From positions 124,001-188,000 of the forward strand of contig NZ_JAEKIS010000004.1 of the NCBI RefSeq assembly GCF_017311415.1: a stretch of DNA of 64,000 bases, given 5' to 3'. The notes under the pieces were generated by a model that was not told the DNA's origin, made no database searches, and saw only the letters and a list, made by a program, of their open reading frames with translations. Shown here piece after piece: positions 1 to 8,837 of the stretch. The first letter of the stretch is position 1; every line of letters begins with the position of its first letter. The stretch is from Salipiger abyssi (GTDB taxonomy: Bacteria; Pseudomonadota; Alphaproteobacteria; Rhodobacterales; Rhodobacteraceae). The position numbers and the translations under genes are program-made.

Positions 1-992
1 CGCAGCGCCAGCCCGGGCGCGGCGGGATCGCTCAGCGCAGCTCCGGCATCGGTGAAAAGCCCCGCCTCACCGGGGGCGAGGCTGGCATCGGCGTCTTCCA
101 TGCCCGCGATCAGCGCGCGCGCGACCTCGTCGAGCTGCGCCTGCATCTCGGGGAGCGTCTCGCTGAAAAGCTCGATCTTGCCGGCAAGCGCGCCTTCGGA
201 GATCCCGCGCACCCCGGGCACGCCCGGGGTGATCTCGAACTCGCCGGCGGTCAGGGTGCCGGTTGCCGTGTCAAAACTCAGCACCTGCGCCGCGTTTCCG
301 GCCAGCAGCGGTGCGCCGCCCGCCGCAAAAAGCTCGATCCGCCCCTGAGCATCGGTGCGCAGGGTGAAATCCATGTATTCGGCCAGCGCGTCCAGTTCCG
401 CGCCGATCTTGTCCTGAAGCGCGAGCTGCGCCTCGCTGGTGCCGAGGCTGCCGGAAGAGAGCTGCTCGTTATAGCCGTCGAGACGGCTCAGCGCCGCGTT
501 GATCTCGGCGATATCCGCGCCGATCCCGTCCTCGGCGCTGTCCATGGCGTCGGCCAGTTCCGAGCCGGCGCTGTTCAGTGTTCGCGCCAGCTCCTGAGCC
601 TCCGCCACGGTGCTGCGCTGGAGCGCGCCGTCCGAAGGCGAGACCGAAAGCAGCCCAAGCGCGTTCTGGAAATCGGTCAGCCGGGTGAGGATCGTGTTGC
701 TGCTCTGGCTGTCGCCGAGCAGCGAGGTGTAGGCGGAAAGCCCGGAGGCGATGGCGTCCTGCCGCGCTGTGCGGCCGACCTCGTCGCGATACATAGCATC
801 GAGCGAGCTATCGACTGCCCGGGTGATTTCGCTCACCGTCGCCGCGCCCTGCGCATTGGTCGCGATATGGGTATCGCGGCGCGCAAAGTTCGGGTTGTTG
901 GCGTTGGCGATATTCGACGACACGCTTTCGGCCCAGCGTGAGGTCACGCCCATGCCGCTGCGCGCCGCGTTGAAGGCAGATGTCAGCCCCAT
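1..992 (-). CDS. flgK: Flagellar hook-associated protein FlgK (HAP1), 3' end cut by window edge
   Basis: FlgK forms the first junction ring between the hook and the filament outside the cell. Translating the minus strand from the ATG at 990-992 gives MGLTSAFNAARSGMGVTSRW, followed by VSSNIANANNPNFARRDTHI, the N-terminal rod/hook signature of the FlgE/FlgG/FlgK family. The frame stays open to base 1, so about 330 residues are seen and the C-terminus is missing. It starts 21 bp after the flgE stop on the same strand, so the two are almost certainly one operon, in the usual alphaproteobacterial order flgE-flgK. Confidence 0.93.
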   Translation of the reverse strand, partial: MGLTSAFNAARSGMGVTSRWAESVSSNIANANNPNFARRDTHIATNAQGAATVSEITRAVDSSLDAMYRDEVGRTARQDAIASGLSAYTSLLGDSQSSNTILTRLTDFQNALGLLSVSPSDGALQRSTVAEAQELARTLNSAGSELADAMDSAEDGIGADIAEINAALSRLDGYNEQLSSGSLGTSEAQLALQDKIGAELDALAEYMDFTLRTDAQGRIELFAAGGAPLLAGNAAQVLSFDTATGTLTAGEFEITPGVPGVRGISEGALAGKIELFSETLPEMQAQLDEVARALIAGMEDADASLAPGEAGLFTDAGAALSDPAAPGLAL

Positions 993-1013
993 GTCACAGT
1001 CCTATCCAGCGCC

Positions 1014-2315
1014 TCAGCGCTTCAGGTTCACCGTTTCCGTCAGCATCTCGTCGGCGGTGGTGATGATCTTGGCGTTCGACGAATAGGCGCGCTGGCGCTG
1101 GATGAGGCTGGTCAGCTCTTCGGCGATGTCCACATTGGCGGATTCCACGCCGCCCGAGGTCAGCGTACCGCTGTCGCCGCCACCGGCCTGGCCGAGATAG
1201 AAATCGCCGGAGTCGCGCGACATGGCAAAGGTCGAGTTGTTCGAAGTTTCCAGCCCGTTGGGGTTGGCGAATGTGGCCAGCGGGATCGAATAGAGCGCCT
1301 TGCGGGTGCCGTTGTCGAACACGCCCCAGACATCGCCGAACTCGTCGAACTCAACGCGGGAAAGCGTGCCGCTTTCGCTGCCGTCGGCCTCGATGGCCAT
1401 CGGGGTGTAATCGCCGGAGAACTGGGTGAGTCCGTCGAAGCTGTCGGGTGCGCCGAGCGACACGGTGACCACCTGGGGCGCGTCGGCATTGTCGATGGTC
1501 AGGGTCATTTCGCCGGTTGCCGGATCGAAGGCAAAGCCCGCCGGCGCCGCGGCGTTGGCGACGATATCGCTGTAGCTCGCCGGCGCGCCGACATTGGCGC
1601 CGCTGTCGTTGAAATCGACCGTTACGCTGCCGTATTCGGTGGTATCGTCCGAGATCGTCACCACCCACTGGTCGTCGGTGGTGTTGGGCTGGAAGGACAG
1701 GGTCAGGTACTCGGCCTCTCCCAGCGCGTTGTAATATTCCACCGAGGAGACAAAGGCGTCGCCCGGCGTATCGAGCCCGGTTTCCTGCGACGGCAGGTTG
1801 CCGCTGACCGAGACGTTCTCGGTCATGGCGCCGCTGATGGTCTGATTGGCGATGTTCACCGGCTCCAGATCGTTGAAGCTGCTCCGGTCCACCGCGCCCA
1901 GCGTGCCATCGGCTCCGTAGGCATAGCCCATCAGATAGAGCCCCGCCGCGTTGACCAGATTGCCGTTTTCATCGGGCTCGAAGCTGCCGACGCGGGTGAA
2001 CATATTGCCCGAGGTATAGGAGGCGTCGATGTTCGAGTTCACCACGAAGAAGCCGTTGCCGCTGATCGTGAGGTTCGAGGCGACCGAGGTTTCGGAAAAG
2101 CTGCCGTCGACCCCGTTCGCATGCGTAATATTCGTGCGCACGCCGGTGGCAAAGCTGCCCGCCGCGTTTGTCGACCCGGAGGTCACCATCTGCGCGAAGC
2201 TGCGGCGATAGCCCACCGTATCCGCGTTTGCGATATTGTAGGAAATGCGCTCAACCGCCGTGGAGTTCGCCAGAAGACCGCTGACACCGGATGCCATCGC
2301 GTTGGAAATGCTCAT
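1014..2315 (-). CDS. flgE: Flagellar hook protein FlgE
   Basis: FlgE polymerises into the extracellular hook, the universal joint of the flagellum. The protein has 433 residues, as expected for a short alphaproteobacterial hook protein. The N-terminus (MSISNAMASGVSGLLANSTA, then ISYNIANADTVGYRRSFAQM) carries the rod/hook ANN-type motif. The C-terminus (ESANVDIAEELTSLIQRQRA) is the matching heptad helix. The start is supported by a GAGGCGG ribosome-binding site a few bases upstream. It is the first gene of a minus-strand operon leading into flgK. A CtrA-like box lies about 65 bp upstream of the start. Confidence 0.96.
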   Translation of the reverse strand: MSISNAMASGVSGLLANSTAVERISYNIANADTVGYRRSFAQMVTSGSTNAAGSFATGVRTNITHANGVDGSFSETSVASNLTISGNGFFVVNSNIDASYTSGNMFTRVGSFEPDENGNLVNAAGLYLMGYAYGADGTLGAVDRSSFNDLEPVNIANQTISGAMTENVSVSGNLPSQETGLDTPGDAFVSSVEYYNALGEAEYLTLSFQPNTTDDQWVVTISDDTTEYGSVTVDFNDSGANVGAPASYSDIVANAAAPAGFAFDPATGEMTLTIDNADAPQVVTVSLGAPDSFDGLTQFSGDYTPMAIEADGSESGTLSRVEFDEFGDVWGVFDNGTRKALYSIPLATFANPNGLETSNNSTFAMSRDSGDFYLGQAGGGDSGTLTSGGVESANVDIAEELTSLIQRQRAYSSNAKIITTADEMLTETVNLKR

Positions 2316-2378
2316 AACCGCCTCGCCGTTTCGATCGGTGATGAATTCACCGTTCGTTAATCACATAGCAGACCGCGG

Positions 2379-2393
2379 TTACACCATGGTTAA
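2379..2393. promoter_or_regulatory. CtrA-like binding site upstream of flgE
   Basis: The plus strand reads TTAC-ACCATGG-TTAA. Read toward flgE it contains TTAACCAT, the classical CtrA half-site, in a TTAA-N7-GTAA arrangement. The CtrA consensus is TTAA-N7-TTAA, so one base differs. The site is 64-78 bp before the flgE start, in the 191-bp gap 2316-2506. Similar boxes precede the fliL-like gene and motA. Confidence 0.6.
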
Positions 2394-2506
2394 AGCTTTC
2401 TTTACTTGCCGGTCTTTCGCAATCTTTTGTCTGTTTTTGTTCATACGATGCGCGCTCCGAGGATTGTTCAAGAATCCAGGCGGTGCCGCATCTTGGCGTG
2501 GGATGG

Positions 2507-4384
2507 CTAGTTGAGCTTGCCGGACTCGGGCAGGCTGTCGAGCATGTCCTGCGCGTTCCGGATCCGGGCGCGCGCGGTTTCCTCGCGCAGCGGCAGCAGC
2601 TCGGGCGCGGCGATTGCCAGACTCTTGGCGATCTCTGCCCATCCTGGCAATTCTGTCAGGCTTGGGAAATCCTGTGCCAGCTCGGCGGTCTTGGCGCTGT
2701 CGCCGCTGCGATGCGCGGCCAGCAGATAGCGGATCGCGTCGGGCAGTGGCAGATCGCCGTCGAGGCTGGCGCGCAGCGTGCCATAGGCCTCCAGCGCGGC
2801 GGGCCAGTCCTCGCGTTCGAACTGGGCCTGCGCGCGTAGTCGCAGGATCTGGCTCGGCAGCGGCCCCCTGACCTCGTCCAGCAGCTCTGCGCGCCGCCCG
2901 GTCTCGTCGAGATAGCGCGCCGAGATCAGTCGAAAGCGCCGCGCGAGCTCGGGATCGTCGAGGCTCGGCGGCTGCGCCAGCAGTGCGCCCAGCGTGTCGA
3001 ACTGCCCGCCCTCCAGCAGCGCTTCGGCCTCCTTGACGGTGAGGCGGTCGATCTGGCCCGGCGCCGCCTCGGCGATGCCGAGATCCTGCGCGGCGGTCAG
3101 GTAATCGCGGATCGTGGCGTATTCGCGCGCCGCCGCGACGGTTGCGCCGGCGCGCAGAAACCGGTCGGCAAAGCTCTCGGCGGCATGGGCAAAGCTGACG
3201 GTAAAGCGGAAATAGGGCGCGATGCGTTCATGCCAGGACATGAAGCGCCCCAGCATGATCTCTTCGTTTGCGCCTTGGTCGTATAGCTCTTCGATCAGCG
3301 CCCGGGCTTTCTGCTGCGCCGCGTCCGCGAGCGGCGTGCCGGCCTGACGCTGGAGCATCCGGCCATAGCTCTCGATGGCGGACACCTTGTCTCCCGCGAT
3401 GGCCTGAAGCGAAGCGAGATCGTCCAGCGTCTCGCCGGCATAGCGGTCGCCGCGCCATAGCTCGGTTTCCTGCGACAGCAGCACGACCGCCTGCTCGGTG
3501 GTGATCGCCTCTTCGCGCAGGCTGAGATCGACCAGCGCGCGGCGGGCGCGATGCGCCCAGAGATCCTTGCCGTCCTGTGCCAGAACATAGCTGTCGAAGG
3601 CCGCCAGCGGCTCGTTCCCCATCTCGGCGACGCGTCCGAGCAGGAAGTGATAGGACGGGCTGTCCTTCAGCGCCGGGTAGCTGTCGAAAGCGGCGGCGAT
3701 GTCGCGCGCCAGCCGCCACTGCTCTGTTTCGATGGCGCATTCCAGAAAGCCCGGCAACACGCGCTCCTGCACCGGTTTGGGAAACCGCGCGAGCCGCATC
3801 ACCGCATTGGTCAGCAGCGGCGCGGCCTCGGCGCACTCGGCGGCGCGCAGATGCGACAGGGTCCGGAACAGCGGCTGGTCGGCCCAGTCCGAATGTGCCG
3901 GGGTCAGCAGGGCGCGGGCGCGGTCGGTCAGCGGGCGCTCGCGGGGGTCGATCAGCCCCAGCGCCAGCTCGAAGGCGGCGGCGCGCAGGTCGTGGGCCGG
4001 CGGGACGTCCTCACCGCCGACCTGTCCCAGTACCGAGAGGCCCTCGGGCGCCATGGCATGGGCAAAGAAGAACTCCGCCAGATCGGTAAGCGCGCGGGCC
4101 AGATCCGGCTGGCGGTCGCCGGCGGCCACCACGGCATCCATCAGCGCGCGGCGTTCTTCCAGAAAGGGCTGCGTTTCACGCTGGGCAAGGTAAAGCTGCG
4201 GCGGGTCGATCACCCGCATGGGGCTCAGGAGGGCCGGGGTGAGCCGCTCTTCGAGCATGCGCGCACCTTCTTCGGGGCCGGGCTGCGCCAGCACCGGACA
4301 GGCACAGAGCAACACCGCCATGACCGCCGCGTGACGCCCCCGGAACGCACAAGAATAGGCCACTTTATTTGTTCGCCTCACCAT
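2507..4384 (-). CDS. Secreted helical-repeat protein of the flagellar locus, function unknown
   Basis: The protein has 625 residues and a clear Sec signal peptide (AAVMAVLLCACPVLAQ, cleavage after about residue 33). The rest is alpha-helical with many Ala-, Leu- and Glu-rich repeats that look like degenerate TPR units; I see no catalytic motif. It is predicted to be periplasmic. It is divergent from flgF and lies just upstream of flgE, so a motility role is likely from context. It may be an analogue of the periplasmic rhizobial motility protein MotC, which also sits among mot/fla genes, but I cannot show homology by eye. The first Met fits the signal peptide best. Confidence 0.75.
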   Translation of the reverse strand: MVRRTNKVAYSCAFRGRHAAVMAVLLCACPVLAQPGPEEGARMLEERLTPALLSPMRVIDPPQLYLAQRETQPFLEERRALMDAVVAAGDRQPDLARALTDLAEFFFAHAMAPEGLSVLGQVGGEDVPPAHDLRAAAFELALGLIDPRERPLTDRARALLTPAHSDWADQPLFRTLSHLRAAECAEAAPLLTNAVMRLARFPKPVQERVLPGFLECAIETEQWRLARDIAAAFDSYPALKDSPSYHFLLGRVAEMGNEPLAAFDSYVLAQDGKDLWAHRARRALVDLSLREEAITTEQAVVLLSQETELWRGDRYAGETLDDLASLQAIAGDKVSAIESYGRMLQRQAGTPLADAAQQKARALIEELYDQGANEEIMLGRFMSWHERIAPYFRFTVSFAHAAESFADRFLRAGATVAAAREYATIRDYLTAAQDLGIAEAAPGQIDRLTVKEAEALLEGGQFDTLGALLAQPPSLDDPELARRFRLISARYLDETGRRAELLDEVRGPLPSQILRLRAQAQFEREDWPAALEAYGTLRASLDGDLPLPDAIRYLLAAHRSGDSAKTAELAQDFPSLTELPGWAEIAKSLAIAAPELLPLREETARARIRNAQDMLDSLPESGKLN

Positions 4385-4465
4385 GAATATGCTTGCTTTA
4401 TCTTAACGGAAATCGCATCTTCGGCAAGGAAAGAATGTTTGTCCAAATATTGACGGGCTTGGTGC

Positions 4466-5215
4466 ATGGATAATTCGACCTATGTCGCGCTGTCTCAGTT
4501 GACGGCGCTTGAACGGCAGCTCGACGTGACCGCCAACAATATCGCCAATGCCAATTCCAACGGGTTCAAGGCCGCGCGGGTGCTGTTCGAAAGCTATCTG
4601 CAACAGGACGATGCTTCGGCTTCCGGCGAGGGCACCAACTACCTGATCGACCGCGGCTCTTATCTCGACGACGCGCCGGGCGCCCTGGTGCAGACTGGCA
4701 ACGCCCTCGATATGGCGCTGACCGGGCAGGGCTGGTTCGCCTATGAGCTGGCCGACGGGCGCACCGGTTACGGGCGCGATGGCAGCTTCGTTCTCGACGC
4801 GCAGGGCCGGCTGGTCACCGCGAGTGGCGCGCAGGTGCTGGACGCGGGCGGCGCGCCGCTGAATATCCCGCCGGAATTCGCCAGCACCGTGAGCGTATCG
4901 GGGGATGGCGTAATCTCCTCGACGGCGGGTGGCGTGCTGGGGCAGGTCGGCATCTTCACCCTGCCCGACCGGCAAAGCCTGTCGCGCACCGGCGGCGGCA
5001 TGTTCCTGCCGGAGGATGGCAATGCACAGCTCGAACCCGACGACACCGGCACCCAGATCCTTCAGGGCGCCGTCGAGAGCAGCAATGTGCAGGCGGTGAG
5101 CGAGGTCACGCGGCTGATCGACATCCAGCAGGCCTATCAGCACGCGCTCAACCTGGTCTCCTCCGAGGACGATCTGAAGAAAGAAATGCTGAGCCGCATC
5201 GGCCAGACCAGCTAA
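4466..5215 (+). CDS. flgF: Flagellar proximal rod protein FlgF
   Basis: FlgF is a rod subunit of the basal body in the periplasm. The protein has 249 residues and starts MDNSTYVALSQLTALERQLD, followed by VTANNIANANSNGFKAAR, the rod-protein signature. The C-terminus SSNVQAVSEVTRLIDIQQAY is the usual rod helix. It is shorter than FlgG and is followed 15 bp later by flgG, matching the common flgF-flgG-flgA-flgH order. The 81-bp divergent gap to the secreted repeat protein has one TTAAC half-site (near 4413) but no full CtrA box. Confidence 0.93.
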   Translation: MDNSTYVALSQLTALERQLDVTANNIANANSNGFKAARVLFESYLQQDDASASGEGTNYLIDRGSYLDDAPGALVQTGNALDMALTGQGWFAYELADGRTGYGRDGSFVLDAQGRLVTASGAQVLDAGGAPLNIPPEFASTVSVSGDGVISSTAGGVLGQVGIFTLPDRQSLSRTGGGMFLPEDGNAQLEPDDTGTQILQGAVESSNVQAVSEVTRLIDIQQAYQHALNLVSSEDDLKKEMLSRIGQTS

Positions 5216-5230
5216 ACGAGGGAAAAGACG

Positions 5231-6016
5231 ATGAAAGCTCTGAGCATCGCCGCGACCGGCATGATGGCGCAGCAGACCAATGTCGATGTCATCTCGAACA
5301 ATATCGCCAACGCCAACACCACCGGGTTCAAGAGCGCCCGGGCGTCTTTTACCGATCTCATCTACGAGAACATGTCGCGCGAGGGCGCGGTGACCGCCGA
5401 AGAGGGCAACACCCGGCCCGTCGGGCTCGATGTGGGTCTGGGGGTGCAGGCCGTGGGGACGGTGCGGCTCAACACCCAGGGCGGGCTGGCGCAGACCGAA
5501 AACCAGCTCGATCTGGCGATCGACGGGCGCGGCTATTTCACCATCAACCTGCCCGATGGCGGTCAGGCCTATACCCGCGACGGCAGCTTTCGCCTGTCCG
5601 CCGAGGGGCAGATCGTCAACCAGCAGGGCTTTGAGGTCGATCCCGGCGTCGTGCTTCCGGACAACACCACCGCCGTCGAGATCAGCGACACCGGCATCGT
5701 CAGCGCATATGTGGAGAACGACACCGTGCCCGTCGAGGTCGGCCAGTTCACCCTGACCACCTTTGTCAACGACGCCGGCATGCGCCCGCTGGGCGACAAT
5801 ATGCTCGAAGCCACAGTCGCCTCGGGCGATCCGATCCCGGCGCTGCCCGGCGATGCGGGCATCGGCATCCTGCGCCAGGGCTATCTGGAAAGCTCGAATG
5901 TCGACATCGTGCGCCAGATCACCGATCTCATTCAGGCGCAGCGTGCCTATGAGATGAACTCCAAGGCCATCGAAACCGCCGATCAGATGATGTCGGCGGC
6001 CAACCAGATCAAGTAA
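5231..6016 (+). CDS. flgG: Flagellar distal rod protein FlgG
   Basis: FlgG builds the distal rod that passes through the P and L rings. Its 261 residues match the family length closely. The N-terminus MKALSIAATGMMAQQTNVDV and NIANANTTGFKSARASF, the central DGRGYFTI, and the C-terminal ESSNVDIVRQITDLIQAQRA are all diagnostic. A GAGGGAAAAGACG ribosome-binding region precedes the ATG. flgA begins 3 bp after its stop, so translation is probably coupled. Confidence 0.97.
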   Translation: MKALSIAATGMMAQQTNVDVISNNIANANTTGFKSARASFTDLIYENMSREGAVTAEEGNTRPVGLDVGLGVQAVGTVRLNTQGGLAQTENQLDLAIDGRGYFTINLPDGGQAYTRDGSFRLSAEGQIVNQQGFEVDPGVVLPDNTTAVEISDTGIVSAYVENDTVPVEVGQFTLTTFVNDAGMRPLGDNMLEATVASGDPIPALPGDAGIGILRQGYLESSNVDIVRQITDLIQAQRAYEMNSKAIETADQMMSAANQIK

Positions 6017-6019
6017 GCC

Positions 6020-6682
6020 ATGCTGCGCCGCCTTCTCCCCCTGCTCTGCGCTCTTGCCCTGACGCCGTTCGCCGCTCTGGCCGAGGCGCCCGAAGTGCTG
6101 ATCGAGGAACAGGCGCGGCAGAGTTGGGGCAACGAGCTGCCGCCCGAGGCGCGCATTCATGTGCGCTTTTCCGGCAGCCGGATCGACGAGGCCGATCTGA
6201 TCTCGGCCTTCTGGATGGATCGCGACAGCGGCCAGTTCCTCGCCAACGCGGTGACGCCCGAGGGGGTGACGCATCGCTTGCAGGGACGGCTGATGGCGGT
6301 GCAGGCGCTTCCGGTGCCCACCCGCCGGCTGATGCCGGGCGATCTGGTCGGGGTGGATGACGTGAAGACCGTCGAGCTGCCGGTAAAGCGTGTCGGGGCC
6401 TACACGATCACCGAGACTGACAAGCTCGAGGGCATGCAGGTGCGCCGGATGCTGGCGGCAGGCCGCCCGGTGATGACGCAATCGGTGATGGAGCCGCTGG
6501 TGATCGACCGGGGCGACAAGGTGAATATTCTATTTGACGACGGCCGGCTGGTTGTGACCGCCCCGGGCCGCGCGCTGGACGACGCTCATCGCGGGCAGGA
6601 GCTGCGCATCGTCAATCTGGTCAGCAACAAACCGCTTCAGGCCGTGGCCCGGGGCGAAGGACTCGTGGAGGTGATCCGATGA
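6020..6682 (+). CDS. flgA: Flagellar P-ring assembly chaperone FlgA
   Basis: FlgA is a periplasmic chaperone for FlgI P-ring assembly. The 220-residue protein has a signal peptide (LLPLLCALALTPFAALAEA) and a C-terminal SAF-like domain with VPTRRLMPGDLVGVDDV and AGRPVMTQSVMEP, typical of FlgA. The gene starts 3 bp after flgG and overlaps flgH by 4 bp (ATGA), so it is in the flgF-G-A-H operon. Confidence 0.93.
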   Translation: MLRRLLPLLCALALTPFAALAEAPEVLIEEQARQSWGNELPPEARIHVRFSGSRIDEADLISAFWMDRDSGQFLANAVTPEGVTHRLQGRLMAVQALPVPTRRLMPGDLVGVDDVKTVELPVKRVGAYTITETDKLEGMQVRRMLAAGRPVMTQSVMEPLVIDRGDKVNILFDDGRLVVTAPGRALDDAHRGQELRIVNLVSNKPLQAVARGEGLVEVIR

Positions 6683-7440
6683 CCGGTCTGCGCCCTGCCC
6701 TTCTCACCGCCTCCGTGCTGGCGATGCTCGCCGGCTGCGGCACGCCCGCCTTCGACCGCGATCCGGAACTGAGCCGCCTCGGTGTCGATCCCGGCGATCT
6801 GGCGGCGGCGCGCAGCGTCAACGTGCCGATGCCGCCCCCCGAGCAGGAGCGCATCCCCTACCGCGCCGAGGCCGCCTCACTCTGGGAGCGCGGCTCGGGT
6901 GGCTTTTTCGCCGATCAGCGCGCCACCACCATCGGCGACCTGCTGACCATCGTGATCGAGATCGACGACGAGGCCAGCCTGCGCAATGAATCGGAACGCT
7001 CGCGCACCGGTGGCAGCACCATGGCCTTCCCGAAATTCTTTGGCTACGGCTCGCAGATCGACAAGATCCTGCCCGGGGTCGAGCCGGAGGATCTGCCGTC
7101 GGACAATATCGTCGATATCACCTCGACCACCGGCGCCTCGGGCACGGGTGAGATCGACCGCAACGAGTCGATCTCGCTGCGCATGGCGGCGCTGGTGGTG
7201 CAGGAGCTGCCCAATGGCAATCTCGTCGTGGTCGGCCGGCAGGAGGTCAAGGTCAACGAAGAGCTGCGCGAGCTGCGCGTCTCCGGGATCATTCGGCCGC
7301 AGGATATCGACCGGGGCAACACCATCGCCTATGACAAGATGGCAGAGGCCCGGATCAGCTATGGCGGGCGCGGTTCCATCAGCCGGCAGCAAAGCCAGGG
7401 CTATGGCGAGGATGTCATGGACATTATCCTGCCTTATTGA
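6679..7440 (+). CDS. flgH: Flagellar L-ring lipoprotein FlgH
   Basis: FlgH forms the outer-membrane L ring around the rod. The 253-residue protein has a lipoprotein signal with lipobox LAGC (Cys20), then family segments FFADQRATTIGDLLTIVIEI, ELPNGNLVVVGRQEVKVNEE and SGIIRPQDIDRGNTI. The start overlaps the flgA stop (ATGA). It ends the contiguous flgFGAH block; the next gene has its own upstream box. Confidence 0.96.
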   Translation: MTGLRPALLTASVLAMLAGCGTPAFDRDPELSRLGVDPGDLAAARSVNVPMPPPEQERIPYRAEAASLWERGSGGFFADQRATTIGDLLTIVIEIDDEASLRNESERSRTGGSTMAFPKFFGYGSQIDKILPGVEPEDLPSDNIVDITSTTGASGTGEIDRNESISLRMAALVVQELPNGNLVVVGRQEVKVNEELRELRVSGIIRPQDIDRGNTIAYDKMAEARISYGGRGSISRQQSQGYGEDVMDIILPY

Positions 7441-7448
7441 ACCGGAAT

Positions 7449-7463
7449 TTAGTCATTATTTAA
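7449..7463. promoter_or_regulatory. CtrA-like binding site upstream of the fliL-like gene
   Basis: The plus strand reads TTAG-TCATTAT-TTAA, one base off the CtrA consensus TTAA-N7-TTAA. It lies 64 bp upstream of the fliL-like ATG, in an AT-rich 86-bp gap after flgH. In DNA this GC-rich, a chance match with exact 7-bp spacing is uncommon but possible. Confidence 0.5.
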
Positions 7464-7526
7464 ATAAACTATCGCCAGAATCCCGCGCCATACCAGAGGC
7501 TGAAGCAGCCAGTGCGGGATTCGGAA

Positions 7527-8144
7527 ATGAAAAAAGCTTTTGTCGCCTTTGCCACCCTGCCGGTCCTCTTTGGCGCCGCAGGCTATGGAGCCGGGCAGCT
7601 GCTGCCCAAGGCAGAGGAACACAGCCCGCAACACGCGGTCGAGGAGCCGGGTCGCTCCGATGCCGAAAAGGTGCTCGACCATATGGCGAGCCATGCGGTG
7701 GAGAATCCGGGTGCTGCGGTCGAGCAGGAACCGCACAAGCTGATCAAGCCGGCGGCCGAAGTCATCCACAAACCCGAGGCGTCCGAAGCGAGCCTCATCC
7801 GCAAGGATCCGCTCGGCGACAGCAGCGTGGTCAAGCTGGGCCGGATGAGCTTTCCCGTTTATCGCGCCAACAGCGTGACCTATGTGGTCTCCGAAGTCGG
7901 CGTGGCGATGCGCGATAAAAAGGTTGCCGAAGTGTTCAACGAGGCCGAAAACGCCTCGCGCCTGCGCGACGCGGTGTTGACCTCGATGCACAAGGCCGCA
8001 AGCAGCTCCTCGATGCGGGGCGTGAACATCGACACCCACAGCCTGTCGGAAACCCTGTCGACGGATCTCCGCGCAGGCTTTGGCGAGGATGTGTCGAACG
8101 TACTCTTTCTGTCGTTGGTCAAGGCGGACGTGCCGCGCAGCTGA
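7527..8144 (+). CDS. fliL: FliL-like flagellar basal-body-associated membrane protein
   Basis: FliL proteins are single-span inner-membrane proteins that surround the stator and modulate motor torque. The protein (205 residues from this ATG) has an N-terminal anchor (FVAFATLPVLFGAAGYGAGQ), an acidic linker, and a C-terminal domain with VVKLGRMSFPVYRANSVTYV, a long helix, and the ending FLSLVKADVPRS, which resembles FliL. Sequence similarity seen by eye is moderate, so the name is tentative. A GTG at 7512 would add five residues; the ATG at 7527 gives a cleaner anchor. It is convergent with flgD, 7 bp apart. Confidence 0.7.
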   Translation: MKKAFVAFATLPVLFGAAGYGAGQLLPKAEEHSPQHAVEEPGRSDAEKVLDHMASHAVENPGAAVEQEPHKLIKPAAEVIHKPEASEASLIRKDPLGDSSVVKLGRMSFPVYRANSVTYVVSEVGVAMRDKKVAEVFNEAENASRLRDAVLTSMHKAASSSSMRGVNIDTHSLSETLSTDLRAGFGEDVSNVLFLSLVKADVPRS

Positions 8145-8151
8145 CGCCGCC

Positions 8152-8820
8152 TCAGCGCACCTCTTCGATCATGCCGGCCAGAACGGTATCGTTGTTTGCC
8201 AGTCGCAACGTCGCAAGACCGTTTTCATAGGTCATGCTCTGCACCTCGGATGACGCATAGGTCTGCGAAGCGATCGCTTTTCCCTTGGAGTCGAAGGCTT
8301 CGAGTACCATCACATACTGCCCTTCGGGCAGCGGCAGCCCTTCGTAATCCATACCGTCCCAGGTGACCTCATGCAGGGTTCCCGGGGTCAGAGGCACATC
8401 GTCATAGCTTCGCAAGACCGTGCCGTCCGCGGCCTGGATGGTCAGTACCGCACGGTCCGCCTCGGCGCCGAGCCGATAGCCGGCGACGGCACTGCCGCCC
8501 TCAAGCGCGATCTGATCCGTGGGCGCAACCACCGTCCGCCCGATCAATGAAAGCCCGGTGATCGCCGACATGCTGGAGAGCTGCGAGGCGATGCCTTCGA
8601 GGTTGGAATTCGTGGCCACCGATTGCTCGACCTGGCTCAGCTGCGCGAGCTGAGAGATGAAGGTGGTGCTGTCCATCGGCTCCAGCGGATCCTGGTTCTG
8701 GATCTGCGCTGTCAGCAGCGTGATGAAGCTTTGGTAATCCTCGCTAAGCTGGCTCATTGCGTTGGAAGACGCAGTGCCGGCGCCTGCGGGGCTGCCAAGG
8801 CCGAATGGGTCGATTGCCAT
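8152..8820 (-). CDS. flgD: Flagellar hook cap / basal-body rod modification protein FlgD
   Basis: FlgD is the hook-capping scaffold needed for FlgE polymerisation. The 222-residue protein carries the diagnostic N-terminal motif FITLLTAQIQNQDPLEPMDS followed by FISQLAQLSQVEQ, then the FlgD Ig-like/tudor region (LPEGQYVMVLEAFDSKGKAI). It starts 17 bp after fliK on the same strand, so sigma factor, fliK and flgD appear to be one operon. Confidence 0.95.
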   Translation of the reverse strand: MAIDPFGLGSPAGAGTASSNAMSQLSEDYQSFITLLTAQIQNQDPLEPMDSTTFISQLAQLSQVEQSVATNSNLEGIASQLSSMSAITGLSLIGRTVVAPTDQIALEGGSAVAGYRLGAEADRAVLTIQAADGTVLRSYDDVPLTPGTLHEVTWDGMDYEGLPLPEGQYVMVLEAFDSKGKAIASQTYASSEVQSMTYENGLATLRLANNDTVLAGMIEEVR

Positions 8821-8837
8821 CGAGCGTTCCTCTCAAG

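Noticed and set aside
4403-6481. 692-codon minus-strand frame across flgF and flgG
   Set aside because: flgF and flgG are unmistakable on the plus strand; the antisense product is a repetitive shadow without domains.
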